Source: Brevibacterium sp.
GTDB taxonomy: Bacteria; Actinomycetota; Actinomycetes; Actinomycetales; Brevibacteriaceae
Reading direction: 5' to 3'
DNA length: 64,000 bases
Assembly (NCBI RefSeq): GCF_031179145.1
Contig: NZ_JAPSIB010000001.1
Location: 1-64,000 of the forward strand
This document shows, in pieces, positions 50,993-59,903 of this stretch (position 1 is its first letter; every line of letters starts with the position of its first letter). Below the pieces are notes generated by a model. It did no database searches and was not told the origin of the DNA. It saw only the letters and a program-made list of their open reading frames with translations. The position numbers were made by a program, and so were the translations under genes.

Positions 50993-52714
50993 ATGACGGT
51001 ATCCGAGAAGACAGCCAGGACATTCGACAGGACAGCCGCCCGATTGACATCATCCGTGCTGGCAGGGGCGCTGCTCGCGGCGTCACTGTCGGCAGTGCCG
51101 GTCGCAGCCGCCTCCGCAGGCTCCCAGGTCACGGCGGACAACATCGAGCAGACCGATGTGCCGACCGCCGTCAAGGAGTACTCGGCGCAGTCATCCGACG
51201 TCACGAGCCTCGACCTCGACGAGTCCGAGGTGACCATCATCGGGGCGAGCTGGGACGGGGCTGACCCTCACCTGGAGATGCGGATCCGCGACGACGACGG
51301 CTGGTCGTCCTGGCAGCCGCTGCCCGCCGAGGACGAGGGTGGTCCGGACGAGCAATCGGCGGAGGGGAAGCAGGCGCGGTCCTTCGCTCAGGGCATCGAC
51401 GGTGAGACCCAGGGAGTGCCCGTCGTCGACGCCGCGGAGGTCGAGGTGAGGTCGTCGACGACGCACCTCGGCGCCACCGACATCACGATCCGGACAGTCA
51501 CGACCGAGGTCACCGACGAGGATGCGGACGTGGCCGCCGAGGCGGAGCCATCGCCGTCACCCACGGTTGCGCCCGGTGAGGGAGTGGATGCTCAGGTCTA
51601 TCACAATGGACTCAAGGCGGACATCGTCACCCGCAGGGAATGGGGTGCGGATGAGTCGCTCGTGCGCTGCGAGCCGGATTCGACTGCCGGTGCCAAGGGC
51701 GTGTTCCTCCACCACACCGCCGGGTCGAACTCCTACACGAGGTCCCAGGCGCCCGCGATCATCCGGGGATATCTCAGCTATCACACCCAGTCACGCGGGT
51801 GGTGCGATCTCGGCTACAACTTCCTCGTGGACAAGTACGGGGTGATCTACGAGGGCCGGGCCGGCAGCATCGACAGAGCGATCACCGGCGCACACGCCGC
51901 AGGGTTCAACTCCTCGACGATCGGCGTCAGCGTTCTGGGCACGTACGGCACGGCTGCGCCGAGCACGGCTGCTCAGAATTCGGTGAAGCGAGTGATCGCG
52001 TGGAAGGCCAATCAGTACGGCTTCGCCCCGACGGGGAAGATGACGCTGACTTCCGGCGGCGGGTCGACGAGCCGGTACCCGGCCGGGCGGTCCGTGAGCC
52101 TCAACGTCGTCTCGGGCCACCGCGACACCAGTTACACCGAATGCCCCGGGAACTCCTTCTACTCCCAGCTGGGGAGCATCAGGTCCGGCGCCAAGGCCCT
52201 CCAGTCCTCTGTCGGAGGAGGAATCGCGACCGGCGGTGCGATCGGGGCCTACTACCGGGAACACATGGATCTGACCGGTGCTCCCGTCGCGACGATGAAG
52301 GCGCTGTCGAATCCGGACGGCTGGTACCAGCACTTCGCGAACGGCACCGTCTACTGGTCGTCGGCCACCGGGGCGCACTTCAACACCGGCGGGATCAGAA
52401 CTGCGTATGCCGCTCTCGGCTACGAGAAGGGCATCCTGGGTTTTCCGTCCAGCGATGAGATCCGATTCAAGTATCGGTCGAATGCCGTGTATCAGACCTT
52501 CCGGAACGGCATGATCACCTATTCGAGCACGACCAAGGGGCAGCCGCTGAGCCACGGCATGCTCGGTCGGTGGAAGGCGCTCGGATGGGAGCGCAGCCGG
52601 TTGGGCCTGCCCACCAGCGGCGAATTCGCCTCGGCGGGCAAGACGCGCCAGAACTTCGAAGGTGGGTACATGACCTACAAGACCGGTGAAGGCGTGAAGG
52701 TCTACTACCGCTAG
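50993..52714 (+). CDS. Secreted PGRP-type N-acetylmuramoyl-L-alanine amidase with LGFP repeats
   Basis: This 573-residue exported protein has a signal peptide (about 1-43, ending VAAASAG), a variable region, then a peptidoglycan-recognition/amidase_2 domain with RREWGADESL, FLHHTAGSNSYTRSQ, GWCDLGYNFLVDKYGVIYEGR and a later VSGHRDTSYTECPGNSFYSQL that supplies the zinc ligands. The C-terminus carries LGFP repeats (YEKGILGFPSSDE, RLGLPTSGEF) that bind cell wall polymers. ATG 50993 is preferred because GAGAGGAA lies upstream; an extension to 50801 would not encode a signal peptide. A TATGCT -10 lies at 50860-50865. Confidence 0.88.
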   Translation: MTVSEKTARTFDRTAARLTSSVLAGALLAASLSAVPVAAASAGSQVTADNIEQTDVPTAVKEYSAQSSDVTSLDLDESEVTIIGASWDGADPHLEMRIRDDDGWSSWQPLPAEDEGGPDEQSAEGKQARSFAQGIDGETQGVPVVDAAEVEVRSSTTHLGATDITIRTVTTEVTDEDADVAAEAEPSPSPTVAPGEGVDAQVYHNGLKADIVTRREWGADESLVRCEPDSTAGAKGVFLHHTAGSNSYTRSQAPAIIRGYLSYHTQSRGWCDLGYNFLVDKYGVIYEGRAGSIDRAITGAHAAGFNSSTIGVSVLGTYGTAAPSTAAQNSVKRVIAWKANQYGFAPTGKMTLTSGGGSTSRYPAGRSVSLNVVSGHRDTSYTECPGNSFYSQLGSIRSGAKALQSSVGGGIATGGAIGAYYREHMDLTGAPVATMKALSNPDGWYQHFANGTVYWSSATGAHFNTGGIRTAYAALGYEKGILGFPSSDEIRFKYRSNAVYQTFRNGMITYSSTTKGQPLSHGMLGRWKALGWERSRLGLPTSGEFASAGKTRQNFEGGYMTYKTGEGVKVYYR

Positions 52715-52727
52715 ACCCGGGTCTCAC

Positions 52728-52733
52728 TAGAAT
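52728..52733 (+). promoter_or_regulatory. -10 element of the NAD(P)-binding protein gene (leaderless)
   Basis: TAGAAT is followed after exactly 7 nt by ATG 52741, inside the 26-nt gap after the amidase gene. Confidence 0.55.
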
Positions 52734-52740
52734 GGGCGGC

Positions 52741-53451
52741 ATGCACATTCTCATCGTCGGAGCCTCCGGGCACGTCGGCACTCTGCTGGCCGAGACTCTC
52801 AGCGCCTCCCACCACGTCTCCGGTCTGCTGCGCAGGGAACCGGAGGAGACTGTGGCCCACGCGCCGATCGTCGTTCCCGATTGGGTCGATCACCCGGAGA
52901 AGGTCGCCGAGGCGCTGCGCGGGCAGAACTCCGGACACGGGCCCGTCGACGCCGTCATTGCGGCTCTCGGTGGCTGGTACGTCGACGGGCCGATGCTCGA
53001 GCGCGGGCTGCAGTCGTTCGACTCCGACTGGGAATCACATCTGCGCGCGCACTTCGCCGCCTGCCAGGTCTCGACAGCGCTGGCCGGTGCACGGGGGCAG
53101 GACAGCACAGGCTCGCCGGCCGGTGGAGGATCGCCGGGGAGAGGGCCGGCAGCGGGCCGCCTCACTCATCTGGCTCTCAACGGAGTGGCGAGCATCGAGG
53201 CCTGCGTGGGCTCCGGGGCGATCAGCGTCTTCGGTGCGGCGCAGGAGATGCTCATCCGGGTTGCCGCCGCAGAGTCCGAGGCGGTGAACTTCCGGGAGCT
53301 GAAGATCCTCGCTCCGGTCGCCGGTGACGATCGCAACGACCTGACCGGGGGCGTCGAGACCGTGAGCATCTGCGCCGTCGCCGCGGCAGTGGTCCGTATC
53401 CTCGCCCATCCCACTGCGGAGCAGACAGTGACGTCGATCCACGCGTTCTGA
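52741..53451 (+). CDS. NAD(P)-binding short-chain dehydrogenase-like protein
   Basis: This 236-residue Rossmann protein begins MHILIVGASGHVGTLLAETL, the nucleotide-binding glycine motif of SDR/NmrA-like proteins, and has DAVIAALGGWYVDGPMLE and a late SIEACVGSGAISVFGAAQEM. The SDR catalytic YxxxK is not obvious, so it may be a non-catalytic or atypical member. A Gly/Ser-rich insert occurs at about 120-140. ATG 52741 is the leaderless start, preferred over GTG-like earlier codons. Confidence 0.7.
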   Translation: MHILIVGASGHVGTLLAETLSASHHVSGLLRREPEETVAHAPIVVPDWVDHPEKVAEALRGQNSGHGPVDAVIAALGGWYVDGPMLERGLQSFDSDWESHLRAHFAACQVSTALAGARGQDSTGSPAGGGSPGRGPAAGRLTHLALNGVASIEACVGSGAISVFGAAQEMLIRVAAAESEAVNFRELKILAPVAGDDRNDLTGGVETVSICAVAAAVVRILAHPTAEQTVTSIHAF

Positions 53452-53464
53452 CGCGGCGGAGGCT

Positions 53465-53551
53465 CCGGGTCTCCAGCTCGGCTTCGGAGACGCCCGGGTC
53501 TCCAGCTCAGCTTCGGAGACGCCCGGGTCTCCAACTAGCCACGGAGATGCG
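53465..53551. repeat. 29-nt hairpin-containing repeat, three units
   Basis: Units start CCGGGTCTCC at 53465, 53494 and 53523 with an exact 29-nt period. The first two each contain GTCTCC and GGAGAC, which can pair, so the array is a tandem of small hairpins between convergent genes and may act as a terminator. Confidence 0.85.
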
Positions 53552-53561
53552 CAGCGAGAGC

Positions 53562-54110
53562 TCAGGCCTTGCTGTAGCGGATGAACACCTGGCCGTCGCG
53601 GCTCTCGACCCCGTCGAGCCGGAGGTCGATGTCGGCGTCGAGGCGGCAGAAATGGCTTCCCGGGTTCCGACTGTAGAGGGGACTCATGCTCAGGTGCAGC
53701 TGGGCGTTCGGGTAGGAGTCGAGGAGCCGGTAGGCGAGATGGGGACCCGACTCACACAGGATCGTGTCGCTGCGGCACTCGATCCCCTCGAGCACCTCGG
53801 CGATGGTGTCCGGGGTGAAGTGGTGAGCCTGGTAGTTCAGTCCTCGCGCCTCGAGCTCCGCGGCCAGAACGGTGGAGTCGGAGCCGGTCAGGACATGGAC
53901 CGGAGTGTCCGCCATCGCCTTGCCCGGTGCATTGATGACCGGAAGCTGGGGGTTGAGCGCGGTCCGGCGGTCGATGACGATCGCCCCCGCTTGCCGGCGC
54001 AGGCCCTTGAAATAGGCGAAGTCGGCGTCGGTGGAGACGCCGGTCGACCAGTCGTCCTGGGCGTAGGAGCCGTTGATCGACTGGACGAGGGAGATGAGGA
54101 GTGTCCGCAT
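53562..54110 (-). CDS. RibD C-terminal/dihydrofolate reductase-like protein
   Basis: This 182-residue protein belongs to the RibD reductase-like superfamily: LLISLVQSINGSYAQDDWSTGVSTDADFAYFKGLRRQAGAIVIDRRTALN at the N-terminus, and TILCESGPHLAYRLLDS followed by LHLSMSPLYSRN at the C-terminus. It presumably binds NADPH; its substrate is unknown. It starts 4 nt after the stop of the L,D-transpeptidase-like gene and is likely cotranscribed with it. It is a different lineage from the 37685-38266 protein. Confidence 0.78.
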   Translation of the reverse strand: MRTLLISLVQSINGSYAQDDWSTGVSTDADFAYFKGLRRQAGAIVIDRRTALNPQLPVINAPGKAMADTPVHVLTGSDSTVLAAELEARGLNYQAHHFTPDTIAEVLEGIECRSDTILCESGPHLAYRLLDSYPNAQLHLSMSPLYSRNPGSHFCRLDADIDLRLDGVESRDGQVFIRYSKA

Positions 54111-54114
54111 CGAT

Positions 54115-54966
54115 CTACTTCCTCAGTTCGGCGTCCGGACCCATCGCGATGCGCGGATGGGCGTCGGGGTCGAGGTTGCGAAGGAGCCATCTGAGGTCCT
54201 TCTCCTTGAGTGTCACACAGCCGTGGGTCGCCGAACCGTGGTCGAGGTGCAGCCAGATTCCGCCGCCTTTGTCCCACCCCATTGGCCGGGTCCTGTCCGT
54301 TGGCGGCTTCCCCGGCACGCGGTTGTAGTCGATGGCGACGACGTAGTCGAAGACGCGGTCGTAGCGCTCCCCGTAGGCGACCGATGCCGAAGCGGAGAGC
54401 CCGGGGTCGTGGCTGTAGGGCAGCTTCGCACCGGGATCAGGGAGGTCTCCGCCGGCGTCGCTGAGGGTGAAGACTCCGATCGGGGTGGTCTCGTCACCTT
54501 CCCTGCGATCCTTGAGCCACCCGTTGCTGCCGTTGTGGAAGTCGAAGGTCTTCAGCTTCTTCCATTGCTTGTCCTCGAACCGGTAGACGCTGAGCTCACC
54601 GGTCACCGAGTTCTCATTCGCTGCGCTCGCCACCAGAACCTGAGAGGTCTCTTCGGGAATCAGAGCAGCCGTCTGTGGCCCCAGCCCGGGAACCGGAACC
54701 GCATGCGGTTGGGCCGAACCATTCGAATCCGCCGGGCTGGTGTTCGGCGCAGGCGACTGTGGCGCGCCGGAGGGATCGTTCTGCGCGGGGGCGGCGATGT
54801 CCCCGATTCCCGCCTGTTGCGCGGGTGCGGCGATGCTCATGGCAAGGTTCCCACCTTCATCGGGATCGACGGGCTCGCTTCTGGTCGGAGCACCGCAGGC
54901 GCTCGACGACAGAATCACCAGGACGGCAACCAGGCCGACTCCGGACCAGGTTCCACGACTGAACAT
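54115..54966 (-). CDS. L,D-transpeptidase (YkuD)-like lipoprotein
   Basis: This 283-residue protein begins with a signal peptide and lipobox SSSAC (Cys about 24), then a Pro/Ala-rich spacer to about 95, and a YkuD-type catalytic domain. The end of the domain has IWLHLDHGSATHGCVTLKEKDLRWLL, where the histidine and cysteine of the HGC motif are the catalytic residues. Proteins of this form crosslink or anchor peptidoglycan; some short versions are only YkuD-like. It is an envelope enzyme with a RibD-like gene behind it. Confidence 0.82.
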   Translation of the reverse strand: MFSRGTWSGVGLVAVLVILSSSACGAPTRSEPVDPDEGGNLAMSIAAPAQQAGIGDIAAPAQNDPSGAPQSPAPNTSPADSNGSAQPHAVPVPGLGPQTAALIPEETSQVLVASAANENSVTGELSVYRFEDKQWKKLKTFDFHNGSNGWLKDRREGDETTPIGVFTLSDAGGDLPDPGAKLPYSHDPGLSASASVAYGERYDRVFDYVVAIDYNRVPGKPPTDRTRPMGWDKGGGIWLHLDHGSATHGCVTLKEKDLRWLLRNLDPDAHPRIAMGPDAELRK

Positions 54967-55014
54967 GAGGTCATCTTCTCATGAACCTTGAGAAGACCGT
55001 GGCAGCGACTGTGA

Positions 55015-55020
55015 GAAAAT
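55015..55020 (+). promoter_or_regulatory. -10 element of the DUF6636-like gene (leaderless)
   Basis: GAAAAT is followed after 7 nt by ATG 55028. Confidence 0.35.
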
Positions 55021-55027
55021 GGAGTAC

Positions 55028-56194
55028 ATGAGCATTCCACCCGTGCCCAACCATCCTCCGCGCCCAGGGCGTCGGAAACCGGCTGAGGAGTCTCCGGATT
55101 CGATCACGACCCAGCTGTTCATCGGCCAGGACGGATCGGCCGCCGCGGATGGTTCCACACAGGCACTGACCCCCGAGGAGCTGGAGCGCCTGCGGTCCAT
55201 GGTCTCCTCCGATGGTGCAGAGGCCACCGAGGTGCTCAGCCTCGACGAACTCAGAGAGCTCGCTCGCGCCGAAGGCCCGGACCCAGCCGATCCGACCTCG
55301 GAAGGCCCGAAGGTGAGTTCCGACGACATCGCCGCCGCGGTCGCCGCCTCGGCGCCCAAGCAGTGGAACCCGCAGAGCCCCGCCCAATCGAACAGTCACG
55401 GAGCATCTTTGCCGTACGGAGCGGACGCGGGGAATCGGCCACAGCCGACTCCGCAGCACCCGAACCCCCAGCACTCACCGGTCGGGGCCTACCCGCTGCC
55501 CGCGCACGGCTACTCCAACGGGTATGCGGCAGCAGCACCAGGGGGACCGGGCGGACCCGGCGGATCGACAGGACCCGGGGGACCGGCAGGACCCGGGGGA
55601 CCGGGCGGCTACCCGCCCGCCGGCGGGTCGGGAGGACCTCACCGCCGCGAGCCCGAGACGAAGAAGGTTCCCGCGTGGCTGTGGGTTCTCGCCACGATCG
55701 CACTGGTGGCGGCCCTCGGCATCGTCGGATACATCGCGTGGGACTCGATGCAGGGACGAGAGACCGTCGCCGGCCCGACCACAGGCGCCGCACCCTCGAA
55801 CCCTGCACCGGACACACAGGATCCGAAGACCTCGAAGCCTCCGCAGGCCAGCCAGTCCTTCTCCTCGCCATCGGGCAACATCTCCTGCACGATCGATCCC
55901 GAGCGAGTGCGCTGCGTCATCAACTCGTACGAATATCAGCCGCCGGAGAAGCCTGCCGACTGCAAGCTCGACAACTGGGGTTCCGTCGTCGTGGCCAACA
56001 GCGACAGCGCAGGGTTCTCCTGCCGTGAGGCGCCGACTCCGAACGGTCCGACCCGGGTGCTCGGCTACGGGGAGAAGATCTCGGCCGAGGGCATGACCTG
56101 CACCTCGACTCGAGAAGGCATGGTCTGCGAATCCGATTCCACCGGCGTCGGATTCACGATGCGCCGCGCCGGCGTCGACTTCATGAACAAGTGA
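55028..56194 (+). CDS. Single-pass membrane protein with DUF6636-like extracellular domain
   Basis: This 388-residue protein has a long disordered cytoplasmic part with Pro/Gly-rich repeats (PGGPGGPGG around 170-200), one membrane segment (about 218-242, WLWVLATIALVAALGIVGYIAW) and an extracellular C-terminal domain with six cysteines: FSSPSGNISCTIDPERVRCVI, DCKLDNWG, GFSCREA, GMTCTSTREGMVCES and GVGFTMRRAG. This matches the DUF6636 pattern of small secreted actinobacterial domains. Function is unknown. ATG 55028 follows the leaderless spacing; ATG 55019 is in frame upstream. Confidence 0.72.
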   Translation: MSIPPVPNHPPRPGRRKPAEESPDSITTQLFIGQDGSAAADGSTQALTPEELERLRSMVSSDGAEATEVLSLDELRELARAEGPDPADPTSEGPKVSSDDIAAAVAASAPKQWNPQSPAQSNSHGASLPYGADAGNRPQPTPQHPNPQHSPVGAYPLPAHGYSNGYAAAAPGGPGGPGGSTGPGGPAGPGGPGGYPPAGGSGGPHRREPETKKVPAWLWVLATIALVAALGIVGYIAWDSMQGRETVAGPTTGAAPSNPAPDTQDPKTSKPPQASQSFSSPSGNISCTIDPERVRCVINSYEYQPPEKPADCKLDNWGSVVVANSDSAGFSCREAPTPNGPTRVLGYGEKISAEGMTCTSTREGMVCESDSTGVGFTMRRAGVDFMNK

Positions 56195-56212
56195 GCGACC
56201 GGGCGGAAAGCG

Positions 56213-56292
56213 GGGAGCCACCTCGGCGGCTCTGTCACTGAACCGGGAGCCACCTCGGCGGCTCTGTCACTGAACCGGGAGCCACCTCGGCG
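56213..56292. repeat. 32-nt tandem repeat after the DUF6636-like gene
   Basis: Units GGGAGCCACCTCGGCGGCTC... begin at 56213, 56245 and 56277 (the last partial). Each can fold GAGCC with GGCTC. Confidence 0.9.
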
Positions 56293-56335
56293 TCTTAGGA
56301 TTTGGACAGATTCTGGGGTCGGGTCGGGGTGGAGC

Positions 56336-56341
56336 TAAGTT
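56336..56341 (+). promoter_or_regulatory. -10 element of the leuA leader transcript
   Basis: TAAGTT is followed after 6 nt by GTG 56348, the start of a Leu-rich leader peptide. Confidence 0.4.
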
Positions 56342-56347
56342 CGTTCC

Positions 56348-56392
56348 GTGGCTCACACTCTGCTCCTCCTTCCTTGCCGCGACGGGTTCTGA
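56348..56392 (+). CDS. leuA leader peptide
   Basis: GTG 56348 to TGA 56390-56392 encodes VAHTLLLLPCRDGF, 14 residues with four consecutive leucine codons (CTG CTC CTC CTT, 56360-56371). Leu-rich leaders before 2-isopropylmalate synthase genes are a known form of ribosome-mediated attenuation in bacteria, including actinobacteria. The 5' arm of the following hairpin overlaps its last codons, so a ribosome stalled on the leucines would block that hairpin. The start fits the leaderless pattern. Confidence 0.65.
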   Translation: MAHTLLLLPCRDGF

Positions 56393-56421
56393 ACTCACAG
56401 CACACCCGCCGCGGAGTTTCT
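56377..56421 (+). terminator. leuA attenuator hairpin
   Basis: CCGCGACGGG (56377-56386) pairs with CCCGCCGCGG (56405-56414), nine of ten pairs, followed by AGTTTCTT. It ends about 40 nt before leuA. Its left arm lies in the leader peptide. Confidence 0.6.
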
Positions 56422-56459
56422 TATGCTGGTGAAAGCACAAGACCCATGATTGAGGAACA

Positions 56460-58214
56460 ATGAATCTGCAGCAGCCCACTCCCATGCCTTTCGCCAAGTA
56501 CAAGTCCTTCCAGGACCGGATCTCGCTCGATATGCGCGACCGCACGTGGCCCGACCAGGTCATCCGCAAGGCCCCGCGCTGGCTGAGCACGGATCTGCGC
56601 GACGGCAACCAGGCGCTCATCGATCCGATGACCCCCGACCGCAAGCGCAGGATGTTCGACCTGCTCATCAAGCTCGGCTTCAAGGAGATTGAAGTCGGGT
56701 TCCCCGCCGCCAGCCAGGTGGACTTCGACTTCGTCCGCGAGATCATCGAACAGGACGCGATCCCCGACGACGTGCGGATCTCCGTCCTCACCCAGGCCCG
56801 CGAGGACCTCATCGAACGCACCGTCGAATCGCTCGTCGGCGCCAAGATGCCCACAGTCCACCTCTACAACGCCACCGCGCCGGTCTTCCGCAAGGTCGTG
56901 TTCGGATTCGACGGCGACGGCTACGACCAGACCCGCGACATCGCTCTGCGCGGAACCCAGGCGGTCATGAAGCACGCGGAGACGCTGCTGTCCGACTCTG
57001 ACTTCGGCTACCAGTACTCGCCGGAGATCTTCGTCGACACCGAGCCGGAGTTCGCGCTCGACATCGTCGGCAGCGTGCTCGACACCTGGCAGCCGGCGGC
57101 CGGACGCGAGACCGTGGTCAACCTGCCCGCCACGGTGGAGCGCGGCACCCCGAACACCTACGCCGACCAGATCGAATGGTTCTGCCGGAACATGCCCTAC
57201 CGCGACGATGTGGCAGTGTCCCTGCACCCTCACAATGACCGGGGAACCGGTGTGGCCGCGGCAGAGCTCGGGATCATGGCCGGCGCCGATCGCATCGAAG
57301 GCTGCCTGTTCGGCAACGGCGAGCGGACCGGCAACCTCGACCTGGTGACCATCGCCCTCAACCTCTACACCCAGGGAATCGACCCGGAACTCGACTTCTC
57401 CGACATCGACGAGGTCATCCGCACCGTCACCGAATGCAACCAGATCGGCGTTCACGAACGCCACCCCTACGGCGGGGACCTGGTCTTCACCTCCTTCTCC
57501 GGCTCTCACCAGGACGCCATCAACAAGGCCTTCGCCGACCGGGAGCGGAAAGCCAAGGCGCAGGGCGTTCCGGTCGATCTGATGGAATGGGACATGCCGT
57601 ACCTGCCCGTCGACCCGAAGGACCTCGGGCGCTCGTACGAGGCGATCATCCGCGTGAACTCGCAGTCCGGCAAGGGCGGTGTGACCTACCTGCTCAAGAG
57701 CGAGTACGGTCTGGACCTGCCGCGGCGGATGCAGGTGGAGTTCTCCCGCGCCGTGCAGCAGCACACCGAGGCGGGGGGAGAGGTCTCGGCCGAGGAAATC
57801 CGTCGGATCTTCAACCACGAATACCTGCCCAGCGACGATCCCGACCACGTCTGGGGCCGGTTCCAGATCGTGGGCCTGCGGACCGAATCGGGTGCCGTCG
57901 ATGACAGCGGCGAGTCCGAACGCGTCGAGGTCGACCTCATCGTCGACGGCCAGGAACGGACCTATGAAGGGATCGGCAAAGGTCCCATCGACGCTCTCGT
58001 CGGCGTCCTCAACAACAACTTCGACCTCGACGTGAGGCTGCAGGACTACACCGAGCACGCCATCGGCTCCGGCGCTGACACGATGGCGGCGGCTTACGTC
58101 GAGCTGGCCTACGAGGACCGCGTGGTCTGGGGCGCGGGACTGCACTCGAACATCACGAAGGCCTCGCTCAAGGCAGTCGTCTCCGCCGTCAACCGCGCAG
58201 TGCGCGACCGCTGA
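56460..58214 (+). CDS. leuA: 2-isopropylmalate synthase
   Basis: LeuA condenses acetyl-CoA and 2-oxoisovalerate, the committed step of leucine synthesis. The 584-residue length is that of the long actinobacterial form. STDLRDGNQALIDPM is the catalytic start of the barrel, HPHNDRGTGVAAAELGIMAGADRIEGCLFGNGERTGN the metal and substrate region, and the C-terminal 130 residues are the LeuA leucine-sensing dimer domain. GAGG lies 4 nt before ATG 56460. A leader peptide and attenuator precede it, and a perfect terminator follows. Confidence 0.97.
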   Translation: MNLQQPTPMPFAKYKSFQDRISLDMRDRTWPDQVIRKAPRWLSTDLRDGNQALIDPMTPDRKRRMFDLLIKLGFKEIEVGFPAASQVDFDFVREIIEQDAIPDDVRISVLTQAREDLIERTVESLVGAKMPTVHLYNATAPVFRKVVFGFDGDGYDQTRDIALRGTQAVMKHAETLLSDSDFGYQYSPEIFVDTEPEFALDIVGSVLDTWQPAAGRETVVNLPATVERGTPNTYADQIEWFCRNMPYRDDVAVSLHPHNDRGTGVAAAELGIMAGADRIEGCLFGNGERTGNLDLVTIALNLYTQGIDPELDFSDIDEVIRTVTECNQIGVHERHPYGGDLVFTSFSGSHQDAINKAFADRERKAKAQGVPVDLMEWDMPYLPVDPKDLGRSYEAIIRVNSQSGKGGVTYLLKSEYGLDLPRRMQVEFSRAVQQHTEAGGEVSAEEIRRIFNHEYLPSDDPDHVWGRFQIVGLRTESGAVDDSGESERVEVDLIVDGQERTYEGIGKGPIDALVGVLNNNFDLDVRLQDYTEHAIGSGADTMAAAYVELAYEDRVVWGAGLHSNITKASLKAVVSAVNRAVRDR

Positions 58215-58315
58215 CGTCGTTCGGGCGGTGCATCGGGTACCGGGAACCGCCTCGGCGCCTCCCTTCCGATCTGAGTGAGAGGTGCGCCGAGGCCGATCTC
58301 ACGACCGCGATGTGA

Positions 58316-58343
58316 GCGCGGCGGGGAGCCGTCCCCGCCGCGC
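58316..58343. terminator. Terminator between leuA and recO
   Basis: A perfect 12-bp GC-rich stem (58316-58327 with 58332-58343) closes a GCCG loop. It ends only 5 nt before the recO -10. Confidence 0.8.
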
Positions 58344-58348
58344 TCTGC

Positions 58349-58354
58349 GATAAT
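58349..58354 (+). promoter_or_regulatory. -10 element of recO (leaderless)
   Basis: GATAAT is followed after 6 nt by GTG 58361. Confidence 0.5.
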
Positions 58355-58360
58355 GGACGG

Positions 58361-59089
58361 GTGCACAGTTATCGTGATGAAGGCATCGTCCTCGGCGGGC
58401 ACAAGCTCGGCGAAGCCGACCGCATCGTCACTGTTCTCACCCGCAGCCATGGGCTGATCCGAGCAGTGGCGAAGGGCGTGCGGCGCACCAAGTCGCGCTT
58501 CGGATCCCGGCTCGAACCGTTCATGTTCGTCGACATTCAGTGTCATGTCGGTCGCAGCCTCGACATCGTCACCCAGGTCGAGCTCATCGAACCCTTCGCC
58601 CGCGGAATCGGCGCCGACTACGACGCGTACTCCGCCGCCACGGTGATGGCTGAGACCGCCTCCCGGATCACCGAGGCAGAACCCCAGTCCCGCACGCAGT
58701 TCCTGCTTCTCGTGTCCGCGATCCGGTCCCTGTGCAAGGGTGAGCACCCACCGAGGCTGGCCCTCGACGCCTATCTGCTGCGGGCGATGTCGGTGGCCGG
58801 GTGGGCGCCGAGCCTGCTCGACTGCGCGCAATGCGGACGACCGGGCCCCCACCGTGCCTTCTCGGCTTCCCTCGGCGGAGCCGTGTGCACCAACTGTCGT
58901 CCGTCCGGCGCCGCCCTGCCCGACACGGATGCGCTCGACCATCTGGCGGCGCTGCTCTCCGGGGACTGGGAGCGGGCGGAGGCCTCGGATCTCCATGACC
59001 AGATGGACGGGTCGAAAATGGCGTCGGACTGGGTGTCGTGGCATCTGGAGCGCAATATCCGATCCCTGAGAGTCCTGGAGCGCACATGA
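58361..59089 (+). CDS. recO: DNA repair protein RecO
   Basis: RecO helps load RecA onto SSB-coated single-stranded DNA in recombinational gap repair. The 242-residue protein has the N-terminal OB-fold ([41 protein letters not shown]) and a zinc site with CAQCG and CTNC in the C-terminal half. The GTG start is leaderless in spacing. It overlaps uppS by 4 nt (ATGA), a conserved actinobacterial pair. Confidence 0.93.
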   Translation: MHSYRDEGIVLGGHKLGEADRIVTVLTRSHGLIRAVAKGVRRTKSRFGSRLEPFMFVDIQCHVGRSLDIVTQVELIEPFARGIGADYDAYSAATVMAETASRITEAEPQSRTQFLLLVSAIRSLCKGEHPPRLALDAYLLRAMSVAGWAPSLLDCAQCGRPGPHRAFSASLGGAVCTNCRPSGAALPDTDALDHLAALLSGDWERAEASDLHDQMDGSKMASDWVSWHLERNIRSLRVLERT

Positions 59090-59862
59090 GCTATCCTGCA
59101 CCACCGCCCCACCCCAGTGGGGCTCGTCCGCCGCAGATCGACCGGAAGTTCGTCCCGCGCCACGTCGCCGTCGTCATGGACGGCAACGGCCGGTGGGCCA
59201 ATCAGCGCGGACTGCCCCGCACCGAGGGGCACAAAGCAGGGGAGGCGTCCCTCCTCGACGTCATCCACGGAGCCATCGAGGCCGGCGTGGAGTACCTCTC
59301 GGCCTACGCCTTCTCCACCGAGAACTGGAAGCGCTCTCCCGAAGAGGTCCGGTTCCTCATGGGCTTCAATCGCGACGTCATCCGTCGCCGCCGGGACGAG
59401 CTCCATGCCCTGGGGGTGCGGATCGTGTGGTCGGGCCGGCGCGGCAGATTGTGGCGCTCGGTCATTGACGAGCTGGAGACCGCGGCCGAGATGACGAAGC
59501 ACAACACCGGTCTCATGCTCCAGTTCTGCGTCAACTACGGGGGACGCTCCGAGATCATCGACGCCGTCAATGAGATCACCGCCGAGGTGGCCGCCGGGAA
59601 GCGTCGCCCGGGCAAGATCACAGAGAAGACGCTGCGGTCGCGGCTCTACGCCCCGGAGGTGCCCGATGTGGACCTGTTCCTGCGCTCGTCGGGGGAGCAG
59701 CGGATCTCGAACTTCCTGCTGTGGCAGACCGCCTACGCGGAGATGGTCTTCCAGGACGTGCTGTGGCCGGACGTCGACCGGCGGACCCTGTGGGCCGCGA
59801 TCGAGGAATACGCTCGCCGGGACCGCCGCTTCGGCGGAGCTGTCGACAAGCCCAGCGCCTGA
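59086..59862 (+). CDS. uppS: Isoprenyl (undecaprenyl-type) diphosphate synthase
   Basis: This 258-residue cis-prenyltransferase makes the long polyprenyl diphosphate carrier for peptidoglycan and other envelope polymers. Family motifs are [50 protein letters not shown] and [24 protein letters not shown]. The first 20 residues are Pro-rich. Start overlaps the recO stop. It is convergent with the DEAD-box gene across 315 bp of repeats and a terminator. Confidence 0.94.
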   Translation: MSYPAPPPHPSGARPPQIDRKFVPRHVAVVMDGNGRWANQRGLPRTEGHKAGEASLLDVIHGAIEAGVEYLSAYAFSTENWKRSPEEVRFLMGFNRDVIRRRRDELHALGVRIVWSGRRGRLWRSVIDELETAAEMTKHNTGLMLQFCVNYGGRSEIIDAVNEITAEVAAGKRRPGKITEKTLRSRLYAPEVPDVDLFLRSSGEQRISNFLLWQTAYAEMVFQDVLWPDVDRRTLWAAIEEYARRDRRFGGAVDKPSA

Positions 59863-59903
59863 GCGATCAGTTCGGGTCGGGCGCCGAGCGCTGACGCTCA
59901 CCG

